Below are positions 1 to 7,392 of a stretch of 64,000 nucleotides of DNA, one piece after another; position 1 is the first letter of the stretch, and every line of letters starts with the position of its first letter. This stretch comes from Ww85 sp963745765 (GTDB taxonomy: Bacteria > Desulfobacterota > Desulfobulbia > Desulfobulbales > Desulfocapsaceae): assembly GCA_963745765.1 (NCBI GenBank), contig CAVUYQ010000016.1:1-64000 (forward strand), given 5' to 3'. The notes under the pieces are model-generated. The model was not told the origin of the DNA and searched no databases. It saw nothing but the letters and a program-made list of their open reading frames with translations. The position numbers were made by a program, and so were the translations under genes.

Positions 1-194
1 CCCTGAATTGACTGCCGCATCAATGTAAGACTCATAGACCCCTTTCAGAACTTTCGAAAAATGCTCGTCGTAAATCAAACCAGCATGAAAAATATGTTCG
101 TCGAACTCTACTTCTGGGCTGCGTCTAAGGAGTTCAAATACTGAACCCTGTGACAAAATGTGCTTCTCGGTTTTCATTAAGGATTCAAAGCTCA
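1..194 (-). CDS. Partial CDS: N-terminus of a homocysteine S-methyltransferase-like protein
   Basis: The start codon (complement of 192-194) follows a clear CAGGAGG box at about 201-207, and the frame stays open to the window edge, giving 64 residues. The segment from ILSQGSVFELLRR to IYDEHFSKVLKGVYESYID resembles my memory of the N-terminal region of homocysteine S-methyltransferase family proteins of anaerobes, which move a methyl group to homocysteine in the methionine cycle. The zinc-binding cysteines of that family lie near the C-terminus and are outside the window, so the assignment cannot be confirmed here. Initiation is well supported by the ribosome site; the function is a family-level inference. 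It is divergent from the decayed island that follows. Confidence 0.45.
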
Positions 195-913
195 TTATTT
201 GCCTCCTGTTTTAGTGACAACTAAGAGCGTTTTATCATTTGTCCCGCCAACGCATCACCCCGTCGGTTCATGTCACAGCCTGATGAACAATCAGCCTCCA
301 ATGTTCGGGGGCAGAGCGGGATGATTGATAAAATGTTGTTGAACTGAGCCGCGGGTAAGAAGATAATGGTTCGCCCTAACCCCTATGGAGTTAGTTTATA
401 ACATCCTGGTTCTACGATGTAAACTGCAAATCTTAGAGGGATTGTGATTGGCAGGAAAGAGGAATCAATCGTGTATGCACATTTTTGTCTTGTCATACGC
501 GTTCTTTCGACGGTGAAGCTGTGGGCGAATGTAGCAATTTAGGGAAATTGTCACGCAAGTGCCGTTTTTACGACGCACTTCCGCTGTTGGTCTTGTAGTG
601 AATTTTAAAAACATCCTGTATTTACCGGCAGCTCGATGCTTTCCCATCCTTGGTGCTTCCAATACTTTGTAACGGGGCTGCATGGTATCGGCTCGTAACC
701 AGCATTGAATAGACTTCTCGCAAGTCCTGCATAATCTTTACGGTCTATCTAGTTATTTTTCCGTTTCTTTTCTGATGTTTCGGTGTTATCGTCCATGCAA
801 GCACCAAATAGCTTTCAGAGTGTTCCCCGGTTGCCTGCCAGCGCCGGGGTTTCCTGTTCCATGACAATGTCTTTATTAGTCCGTCAGTGTTTTGCTAGAT
901 TGTTCTCTTCCCA
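195..913. other. Intergenic stretch without a recognisable gene
   Basis: About 700 bases. Beyond the ribosome-binding site of the gene to its left, I see no open frame with a credible start, composition or motif. Short open frames exist on the minus strand around 465-683 but have no family resemblance I recognise. It lies at the edge of the decayed island and may be eroded mobile DNA. Confidence 0.5.
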
Positions 914-1199
914 TTACAGGCCCTTCAGTAGTTCATCGATCATGTGCTTGTTCTGGTCTTGATGAAGATCAAAAGCTCGCAGCCACTCGTCGCCACGCTC
1001 TAAATTGATCAGTTGAGTATCGGTTGGCAGGCGTAATACCAGGAAAAACCATATTCCTTGATCAACATCCGAATTGACCTTACAGAAAGCCCGTAATAGT
1101 CGGCAGCGGCGGGTATTTTTCTCCATCCTTTCACTTCCCAAACATCTCTTGGCGGCTGATAACTGGTGGGCTTGCTTTGACTCTCTCGACCTCAGCCAT
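914..1199 (-). pseudogene. Excisionase-like helix-turn-helix protein, frameshifted
   Basis: Three minus-strand frames read in series give one recognisable small DNA-binding protein. From the ATG at 1199 the first frame runs 22 codons to a TGA near 1131. A second frame (about 1125-1060) gives the helix-turn-helix core PAAADYYGLSVRSIRML. A third frame gives LPTDTQLINLERGDEWLRAF and ends at the TAA at 914-916. The order (HTH, then a 'wing' of LPTGT-ILI type, then a hydrophobic WL-SF segment) is that of MerR/excisionase-like accessory proteins found next to tyrosine integrases on integrative elements. At least two frameshifts make it non-functional as written. It sits in a region of phage remnants, which supports a mobile-element origin. 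No integrase is visible in the window. Confidence 0.6.
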
Positions 1200-1410
1200 G
1201 GGTATCACATTGGTGTTACCGACCAATTGAGCTTTGATCTTATGGAAAAATGCCGCATCAGGGTGAAGCCTCTGTCAACGACGGAGACATGAATATGCTC
1301 GAACTACGGCTAGCGGTGCCGCTGTGCTCTCGTTTTTGCGTGAATTTATGCAAAAAAAATGCCCCGGCGGCGAACCAGGGCAAACACATTGAAAAGCTAT
1401 TTGGTGATGT

Positions 1411-2527
1411 ATGGAAGATAACACGGAAGTAACCAGAAATCAACCGAACATTAGGCAGATAGACCGGAACGTCTTAAAAAACTTGGTTGCATCTGAATTA
1501 CCAGGTGAACCAGATAAGTCCGAACAGAGCAAAACAACCAATGTTGAGCTAATTCGGTCAAGATTCGGTTTTATCCATGTATCCGACATAATAAAGACGA
1601 TAGGGCATACCGAATGGGTCATTGATGGAATTTTAGAAACTGGCGCACTTGGTTGTCTCTTTGGTGATCCCGCAAGCTACAAGTCATTTATGGCCCTTGA
1701 TTGGGCTTTGTGCATTGCTAGCGGTACACAGTGGAAAGGTCACATCGTGAAGACGGGCCAGTCTTTATGCTGATAGGCGAAGGTCACTCCGGATATGCGA
1801 AAAGAGTTGCAGCATGGTCAAAAAGCACCGGCAGATATGTTGATGATTCACCGGTCTATATTAACCGCTCCGGTGCAAGTCCTCAACTTTGATTCCGCAA
1901 AGATTGCAGCGGAGGAAATCAGCAAGCTACAGGCACAACACGGTCAACCGGCACTTGTCGTGCTTGATACACTCGCAAGAAACTTCGGCCCAGGTGACGA
2001 AAACAGCACGGCAGATATGACAAAGTTTATCGCTGGTCTTGATTGGATGATGGAAAACCAGATTACCCGATTGCTTGTACACCATTCGGGACATTCCGAT
2101 AAAAGCAGAGGACGGGCAGCAGGCGCTCCGTGGTGCTGTTGATGCTGAATATATGATTGAAAGAAAAAATGATGCAGTAACCCTTTCCTGTCACAAAATG
2201 AAGGACGCACAAGAGTTCAAACCAATGAAATTCAACCCCGAAATAGTCACAATCGGTGGAAAACCGGACGATCCTATCACCAGCCTGTACCTTTCAGAGT
2301 CAAATGACTATGCAAAACAAATAGATAGAGTGTCTCCGCAGATGCGAGATTCACTAAAATTGCTGGATTTAATGAATAGGAAAAGCGGTATTAGTTGCAA
2401 GTCAGATTGGATGAATCTTTGCCGTGACGAAGAGGTGTATACCAAGGCCGCTTTCTACAATGCAATTAATACCATGGAAAGCAGAAATATTATAAAGATT
2501 ACAGGTTATTATGTTAAACGGTATTAG
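1411..2527 (+). pseudogene. RepA-like AAA_25 ATPase of a plasmid or phage, with several frameshifts
   Basis: This is a RecA-fold replicative ATPase of the RepA/AAA_25 type, which would unwind DNA at a mobile-element origin. Visible motifs in order are a Walker A segment GDPASYKSF (near 1665), the GEGHSGYAKR strand in another frame (near 1775), a Walker B-like ALVVLDTLARNF (near 1955), the HHSGHSDKSRGR sensor loop (near 2085) and LRGAVDAEYMIERK (near 2130). The reading frame changes near 1757 (one base missing), again between about 1800 and 1880, and a third time near 2120. Stops follow each frame, so no full protein can be made. The C-terminal segment, about 90 residues, resembles a winged-helix tail and ends at 2527 inside an 11-bp tandem repeat. 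Confidence 0.75.
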
Positions 2528-2560
2528 GTGCGGTATTAGTGCGGTATTAGTGCGGTATTT
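2528..2560. repeat. Three tandem copies of an 11-bp unit
   Basis: The unit GTGCGGTATTA is repeated at 2528-2538, 2539-2549 and 2550-2559 (last base diverged). It directly follows the stop of the RepA-like remnant, whose last codons contain the same CGGTATTAG string, so the repeat probably arose by slippage of the gene end. An iteron role for an origin is possible but not supported by anything else. Confidence 0.8.
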
Positions 2561-2628
2561 AATACCCCAGGAAAGGCTCATGGCGCGTCGCTGCCGGGAA
2601 GGTGATACAAGAAGCGCACAACCAACTA

Positions 2629-2862
2629 ATGGCCGATGACACTACGCTTGCATGGCTCCAGAACGAGCGAGGCATTGCGGCGGATACGGCGAGGCGTTTC
2701 GTCCTTGGCTGGAACATTAAAGATCATTGGCCTGACCGGGCTGAGTTTGGTCTTTAGGACACCGGCAAGAAAATGCTTGTACCATCCGGCCTTGTCATAC
2801 CGTGGCAAAAATCACGCATCCGTATCCGGCGAGACAACCCCGGCAAAATGGGTCGGTATCCC
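2629..2862 (+). pseudogene. N-terminal fragment of a phage/plasmid primase
   Basis: The frame from the ATG at 2629 reads like the start of toprim-type phage primases: WLQNERGIAADTARRF, then LGWNIKDHWP and EFGL. An in-frame TAG at 2755-2757 interrupts it, after which the same frame continues with DTGKKMLVPSGLVIPW and RIRIRRDN...MGRYP, the usual next motifs. The homology stops abruptly near 2860, where capsid-like sequence begins in another frame. The protein would have made RNA primers for element replication. It is doubly dead: a nonsense codon and loss of the whole catalytic toprim part. It lies directly after the RepA-like remnant, the usual neighbour of such a primase. Confidence 0.65.
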
Positions 2863-3103
2863 GGCAGGTGGCCAGCTTACCAAGTTGCTTGGTCATCGGG
2901 CGATGATAAGCAATCAGCTCTCAAGCAGGATTATTTTCGGCAATTGGGCCGATATGATCATCGGCATGTGGTCAGGTCTTGATATCAACGTTGACACGGC
3001 TACGCTCAGTATATCTGGCGGAATCAGGATTGTTGGATTTTTCGATGTTGATGTCGTAATCCGTCACGCGGAATCGTTCAGTTCTTTGGCTGTGTCAGGA
3101 TAA
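2858..3103 (+). pseudogene. C-terminal fragment of an HK97-type major capsid protein
   Basis: About 80 codons ending at the TAA 3101-3103. The residues LLGHRAMISNQL, IIFGNWADMIIGMWSGLD, DVDVVIRHAESF follow the C-terminal pattern of HK97-fold capsid proteins: a 'G-x-vSNq' strand, 'iFGdfs-lliG-WgGld', then 'DvdvalRh-esF'. The N-terminal two thirds are missing; the fragment begins where the primase remnant ends, in a different frame. This looks like a deletion junction that joined the replication module to the head module of a former prophage or phage-like island. No start codon or ribosome site belongs to it. Confidence 0.75.
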
Positions 3104-3547
3104 GCTGATCAGGATGAGAATGTGCAATGGTTGAATCTCGTTTTAATATCGTCCTCGAATCATGGGTCGTGCCGTCTGTTTTTTCTTCTTTTTCTTCGGC
3201 GGCATGATTGGCACCAGGGGCGTATCATCTGCGAGAGTGATTGCTCGCGAGGTCTCGCGGCGCGATGTTCCGCGTCCCCTCCCTCGCGGGCTCAGCGTGG
3301 AAGTGAGGCGCTTTTGTTGTGCCGGTCCTCACGGGATTCTTTAACCCCCGATCCAGCCGGTACAATATATATATGAATGATATTAAATACTTACTGGTCC
3401 CTGTGCAGAAATCGAATCTACCGAAGGTCAGCCTCGCGTTTTTTCTCTAATTTCAGCCCGAAAATACACACTTCCGGTTCCGGTTATTCCGATGGATAAT
3501 ATCAGATTTATTTATGATTAAAAGTTGCCATTGCCTATCTTCTAGAT
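3104..3547. other. Gap inside the decayed island, no gene assigned
   Basis: Open frames here (for example near 3162-3344 on the plus strand) are rich in Arg and poly-Phe and have no pattern I recognise. The position between capsid and terminase remnants suggests more eroded phage sequence. Confidence 0.5.
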
Positions 3548-3885
3548 ATGAGCGGAGGTTGCCGGGGCCGTTTGTCGGTTCAGGTCAAGCCGGAAACGGG
3601 TCTCGATACAGAACGTGAACGTGCGAAGCTATTCCAAGCACAGCTACGAAAGATAGAATTGTTTAATGTCGAGAAAGAAGGGACCCGGTCGACGCTTCAA
3701 AGGTTGAAGAGGTTTGGCTCAAGATATGCGGTGCAACCCGGTCACGTTTTTTGTCAGTTCCTACCAAGGCGGCACCATTGGTCGTTGCGGTCAAGAGTGC
3801 ATCAGAGGCACAGGATATTCTCAAAAAGATGGTTCACGAGGCGTTGACCGGACTAAGCGAGGATTTGAGAGCACAATTTCAGTGA
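3548..3885 (+). pseudogene. Terminase small subunit (Nu1-like), one frameshift
   Basis: The first frame gives GLDTERERAKLFQAQLRKIE and LFNVEKEG, the basic amphipathic helix typical of Nu1/DUF1441-like small terminase subunits, which recognise phage DNA for packaging. Near 3685 one base is missing; the next frame continues with VDASKVEEVWLKICGATRSR, FLSVPTKAAPLVVA and a C-terminal ALTGLSEDLRAQF before a TGA at 3883-3885. Restoring one G would give a protein of about 112 residues. The N-terminal winged-helix part of the family is absent, so the gene is also truncated. It is the last recognisable phage remnant before the host PilZ gene. Confidence 0.65.
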
Positions 3886-3965
3886 TGTCCACCGGAATGT
3901 CGATTTATTTTTGTTAGCGGCTAAAAGAAGATAACCTGTTATAAGCCACGGCCCAGACATCGTCC

Positions 3966-4301
3966 TTAACGTCTAACGTCTGCACCTTGCTCAAGCGATT
4001 TGACGTATTCAAACCATTTACTCGGCACATTCTCTATTTCTACGCCAAGCGTTCTGCTCGATAACCCTGTCTCTTCCCATTTGGATTTCACTTTTAATTT
4101 GAAGATATTTCCATCGTTTGTGGTGGCTACTATGGTGTATTTATTGCTATCACTTTTCAGTCGATTGGAAAGATTAGTAAGGCGCATGCCAAAACGAGAG
4201 ATGTCAACTGCTTCTGCGGAACTGAATCCGATGCCATCGGATATGTCAATTGATAATTGGTTTGATTCTATTCGTGGATGTTTACGCTTGTTGATGTTCA
4301 T
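3966..4301 (-). CDS. PilZ-domain protein
   Basis: A 111-residue protein consisting essentially of one PilZ domain. The cyclic-di-GMP-binding signature is visible: a basic RKHPR near residue 6 (RxxxR motif) and DISRFGMRL near residue 33 (D/N-x-S-x-x-G). PilZ proteins bind c-di-GMP and pass the signal to motility, polysaccharide or pilus machinery; the partner of this one is not evident from neighbours. The ATG is preceded by CAGGAGAG at a good distance, which fixes the start. The gene looks intact although it is surrounded by decayed phage sequence, so it may be island cargo or the island's chromosomal flank. Confidence 0.75.
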   Translation of the reverse strand: MNINKRKHPRIESNQLSIDISDGIGFSSAEAVDISRFGMRLTNLSNRLKSDSNKYTIVATTNDGNIFKLKVKSKWEETGLSSRTLGVEIENVPSKWFEYVKSLEQGADVRR

Positions 4302-4580
4302 GCCACTCTCCTGGAAAGATGAAAGATCACCGGATAATTGTTTTTTAGCCTGATCACAATCAAATTATCTTATCTTTTATGATATCCTGAAATTGTAAAA
4401 CAATCCAATTCTTATTAGAAAATTGTAAATGTCGCCACATATAGAGTTTTCCGCAATAAAACAGAAGGCAATTATATACGCTCCAAATGGGCAAATATAC
4501 AACCGATCCATCGGCGCCGTTTTCTCGTTGATCCGCTTCGCTAATTCTCTTGTAACTGTTGCCGTGGCCGCCTCTTGATT

Positions 4581-4820
4581 TCATCGTTTAGAATGGACGA
4601 AATACGCATTATATCCTGACCAATATTTTAGCGTGTCAGGATTTTTTATTCCTGAGCTTCTCATTTTAACGTAATCGCTTTCTGGCACATCCATTGTTGA
4701 GCTGAGCATTTGATCTATACCTACCTGGCCAGTGGATAATCCATTTTTTTGGCACCATTTAGCGTATTCCCACCCAAAATCGTATTCAGTATCCACGCCC
4801 CCCCCCCTGATTGGCTTCAT
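4581..4820 (-). CDS. Hypothetical small protein with a poly-C tract at its start
   Basis: A 79-residue open frame with a protein-like composition (WEYAKWCQKNGLSTGQVGID, MDVPESDYVKMRSSGIKNP), but no family I recognise. There is no Shine-Dalgarno before the ATG at 4820. The first codons contain a run of ten identical bases (C on the plus strand, 4798-4807), so a single-base length error or slippage would move the start into another frame. A second short frame (4360-4584) overlaps its stop by ATGA but looks unlike a protein. Treated as doubtful. Confidence 0.3.
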   Translation of the reverse strand: MKPIRGGGVDTEYDFGWEYAKWCQKNGLSTGQVGIDQMLSSTMDVPESDYVKMRSSGIKNPDTLKYWSGYNAYFVHSKR

Positions 4821-5195
4821 TAAATGGCAATCTTTATAGCAACTTCATTGATTAATGCAAGGCTTGATTCCAGCCAGCAGCAGGGCAATCATTATATCAG
4901 GCCGACCTTACTTTTTTCTGACAGGGGAAGAAAAAGCAACGGCGGCATGATTTAAATATTTCCCCTACGTACTCAGCTCATTTTTGCGCTGAGTGAATAC
5001 CGCAGGGCGGTCAACCGGTCCGAAGTTGGATTCGTTGACTGCCTTTTTTTTTGTGGCGGCGGGAAGTATGCCAGGACGATCTTGCAAATTTCTGACAGGG
5101 AAAGAAAAATATCGGGGAGGGGAGCGGTGACGTTTATTACATGGTGCAAGTCTGTTTGAGGTTGGATAAAAGGTTGGATAAACTTATACTGGCAT
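4821..5195. other. Intergenic stretch between island and tRNA-Glu
   Basis: No gene seen. It contains two near-identical short direct repeats of the form TTTCTGACAGGG-AAGAAAAA at about 4915 and 5092, and a doubled GGTTGGATAAA at about 5160-5181. These could be island-end or attachment-related sequence but carry no decisive signal. Confidence 0.5.
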
Positions 5196-5230
5196 GAAAA
5201 AAGGGCTTACGAAATGACTCGTAAACCCTT
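5196..5230 (-). terminator. Rho-independent terminator of tRNA-Glu
   Basis: Read on the minus strand, AAGGGTTTACGA pairs with TCGTAAGCCCTT (one mismatch) across a five-base loop and is followed by a run of six T. It lies 13 bases after the tRNA CCA end, so it should end that transcript. Confidence 0.8.
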
Positions 5231-5242
5231 GATTTTATTGAG

Positions 5243-5318
5243 TGGTGACCCCAAGGGGACTCGAACCCCTGTTACCGGCGTGAGAGGCCGGTGTCCTAGG
5301 CCACTAGACGATGGGGCC
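5243..5318 (-). tRNA. tRNA-Glu (anticodon CTC)
   Basis: A complete 76-nt cloverleaf on the minus strand. The acceptor GGCCCCA pairs with TGGGGTC (one G-T pair), the CCA is encoded, the anticodon stem CCGGC/GCCGG encloses a CTCTCAC loop with anticodon CTC, and the T arm has GGTTCGAGTC. Its 3' end faces the decayed phage-like island, the usual side for tyrosine-recombinase insertion. I see no second copy of the 3' half inside the window that would mark the other attachment site. Confidence 0.95.
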
Positions 5319-5420
5319 TTTTAGCGCAACGAACTAGATACAGGAACAGGATTGGATTGTCAAGAATTAGTTCGTGCCAAAAAATGGTGTGCAGGACCAC
5401 GGTTGTTTTATCGCATGGCA

Positions 5421-6944
5421 TTATCTGCCAAAACGCATTGTTATCTCCTTCAGCCAGGATGCCAGGCCATCTGTAAGGAATTCTTCAGCGCACCGCCACT
5501 GCCAGTTACCATCCGGAATCGACGGTGTATTCATGCGGCAGTCAGATCCAAATCCCAGTACATCCTGCAGGGGGAGGATAGCGAGTCGGGCCGGCGATGA
5601 CAGTGCCAGATAGATCATATCCTGATGGATTGGACTGTCATCATGTATGTCTCTGTTGACGAACTTTTTAATGAATGTTCTCATTTTATCGTCGATATGA
5701 TCAGAGAGGAACCAGCCAATACTCGTATCGTTGTCATGGGTTCCGGTGTAGACGACACAATTATCGTCAGTGTAGTTATAGGGTAAAAAAGGATTTTCAG
5801 GATTTCCGTCAAAAGCGAACTGCAGGACTTTCATACCGGGAAAGTTGAGTCTTTCTCTCAATCTGGTGACGGCAGGGCTGATGTCTCCTAGATCTTCTGC
5901 GATAATGTTGAGGTGACCAAGTTTTTCATGAAGCGATGTGAAGAAGGAAAACCCCGGTCCCTTCAACCACTTACCGTTTACAGCGGTTTCCTCCCGGGCA
6001 GGAATGGCCCAGAATGACTCGAATCCGCGGAAATGGTCAATGCGGGTAATATCCACCAGCTCGAAAACTGCGTTGAGCCGCTTGGCCCACCAGCAGACAA
6101 GTTTTTCCCTCACACCCGCATCAGCGCTCTTCCAGCGGTACAGAGGATTTCCCCATCTCTGTCCTGTCTTGCTGAAATAGTCCGGGGGTACGCCTGAAAC
6201 GCGCAGCGGTTTCAAACTTTTACTGTCCAGTTCAAAAAGTTCCTGGTTGGCCCAAACATCGGCCGAGTCCAGTCCGAGATAGATTGGTACATCACCAATA
6301 AGCTGGATACCCTTCTCTTTTGCATGATTTTTCATCATAACCCATTGAGATGAAAAAATATACTGTTCAAAAAGATAGTACTGTATGCGGGCAGCATGTA
6401 CTTCCCGTGCCTGATCGAGAGCGTCTGAAACTCTGCGGGCAAGTGGCTCAGGCCAGTCATGCCAGGGGATTCCATGATGGAATTCTTTTAAAGCCATAAA
6501 AAGAGCATAATCCTCAAGCCAGCCGGCAGAGACTGTAAAAGCTGCAAAGGTTTTATCCGGCTGCGAGGAGAATTCCTGATAGGCCTGGCCGAGCAAACTG
6601 GTCTTATAATCAGTTACTGCGCTATAATGAGTGTAATAAGGGGAAAAATTCTTGACAGGATCGAGTGCGGCCCGCGGGATAAGGCCGGACTCATACAATG
6701 CCTGTGGCGATATTAAAAGCGGAGATCCGGCACAAGCCGAAGAACTCATATAGGGAGAACTGCCGAAGACCAAACTTGTCGGGCCGGTGGGTAAAATCTG
6801 CCAGTATTTCTGGCCGGCCGCCTCAAGGTAATCGAGAAACATCAGGGATGGCGGCCCGATATCACCGATGCCAAAGGGTGAGGGCAGTGATGAAATATGA
6901 GCCAGCACACCGCTGGCCCGTTTAAGGAGATTACTTGGTTTCAT
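5421..6944 (-). CDS. malQ: 4-alpha-glucanotransferase (amylomaltase)
   Basis: A 507-residue GH77 enzyme, normal length for the family. It transfers alpha-1,4-glucan chains between acceptors during cytoplasmic glycogen or maltodextrin metabolism. Recognisable blocks in order are GVLAHISSLPSPFGIGD at the N-terminus, YWQILPTGPT, GDVPIYLGLDSADVWAN, VSGVPPDYFSKTGQRWGNP, the nucleophile region DITRIDHFRGFESFW, IIAEDLGDISP with the acid/base Glu, and YTGTHDNDT. The ATG is preceded by AAGGAAA. It stands alone and divergent from the sigma-factor gene, with no other glycogen gene beside it. Confidence 0.96.
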   Translation of the reverse strand: MKPSNLLKRASGVLAHISSLPSPFGIGDIGPPSLMFLDYLEAAGQKYWQILPTGPTSLVFGSSPYMSSSACAGSPLLISPQALYESGLIPRAALDPVKNFSPYYTHYSAVTDYKTSLLGQAYQEFSSQPDKTFAAFTVSAGWLEDYALFMALKEFHHGIPWHDWPEPLARRVSDALDQAREVHAARIQYYLFEQYIFSSQWVMMKNHAKEKGIQLIGDVPIYLGLDSADVWANQELFELDSKSLKPLRVSGVPPDYFSKTGQRWGNPLYRWKSADAGVREKLVCWWAKRLNAVFELVDITRIDHFRGFESFWAIPAREETAVNGKWLKGPGFSFFTSLHEKLGHLNIIAEDLGDISPAVTRLRERLNFPGMKVLQFAFDGNPENPFLPYNYTDDNCVVYTGTHDNDTSIGWFLSDHIDDKMRTFIKKFVNRDIHDDSPIHQDMIYLALSSPARLAILPLQDVLGFGSDCRMNTPSIPDGNWQWRCAEEFLTDGLASWLKEITMRFGR

Positions 6945-7036
6945 GATTTTTCCTTTGAAAAGGATACAATATTAGGTTGTTAAAAAAGAATATCACCACT
7001 GATTCAAGAATCTGTTGAAAAAATAAAGGGCAAAAC

Positions 7037-7064
7037 TTGTATATGTCCAAATTGATGCTATAAT
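7037..7064 (+). promoter_or_regulatory. Putative sigma-70 promoter with extended -10
   Basis: TTGTAT (7037-7042) and a perfect TATAAT (7059-7064) are separated by 16 bases, and TG stands one base before the -10. It points towards the sigma-factor gene 330 bases away and precedes two hairpins, so it may drive a long leader or a small RNA. Confidence 0.55.
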
Positions 7065-7081
7065 ATCCGTATAAGATTATG

Positions 7082-7124
7082 ACTGCCGGATGGGCTAATC
7101 AAGGTTCGTTGGGCAGTTTTTTTT
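7082..7124 (+). terminator. Hairpin with T-run, possible attenuator or small-RNA end
   Basis: ACTGCC (7082-7087) pairs with GGCAGT (7112-7117) around a long loop and is followed by eight T. It would begin about ten bases after the predicted transcription start. The stem is only six pairs, so termination strength is uncertain. Confidence 0.4.
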
Positions 7125-7227
7125 GTATGGCTCTGGTTGATACGGGAAACAAGGTAACAGAGATAATATTTGCAGCCTGGTTCTAAATGTTGTAATGTTC
7201 ACTGTTCACGCAAACCATTTAAAAAGA

Positions 7228-7264
7228 AATATGCATGCGGTCACCTTCCGTTTGCATATTTTTT
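7228..7264 (+). terminator. Strong hairpin with T-run upstream of the sigma-factor gene
   Basis: AATATGCA pairs perfectly with TGCATATT, with a further inner GCGG/CCGT helix, followed by six T. No gene lies upstream on this strand within 280 bases, so it either ends a small RNA made from the promoter at 7059 or attenuates the sigma-factor leader. Confidence 0.5.
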
Positions 7265-7392
7265 GTTTATTTTAAACAAATTCCATCACTATTGAATTTA
7301 TACCGTTTCGATATTGCGCGTTATGAAATTCCCGAATGGCGCGTTCTCCTTTACAACTTATCCATTGAAACGAGTCATGGAGAAAATCCCCT

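Noticed and set aside
2629..3103. A genuine primase-capsid fusion protein
   Set aside because: The two parts are in different frames, the primase part has a stop, and both are fragments of larger families.
4360..4584. 74-residue minus-strand open frame overlapping the 4581-4820 frame by ATGA
   Set aside because: Low-complexity, Trp/Tyr/Cys-rich ending, no ribosome site and no family pattern; the overlap alone is not enough.
7065..7268. 6S RNA-like gene between the promoter and the second hairpin
   Set aside because: The length would fit, but the two ends do not form the long closing helix with a central bubble that 6S RNA requires.
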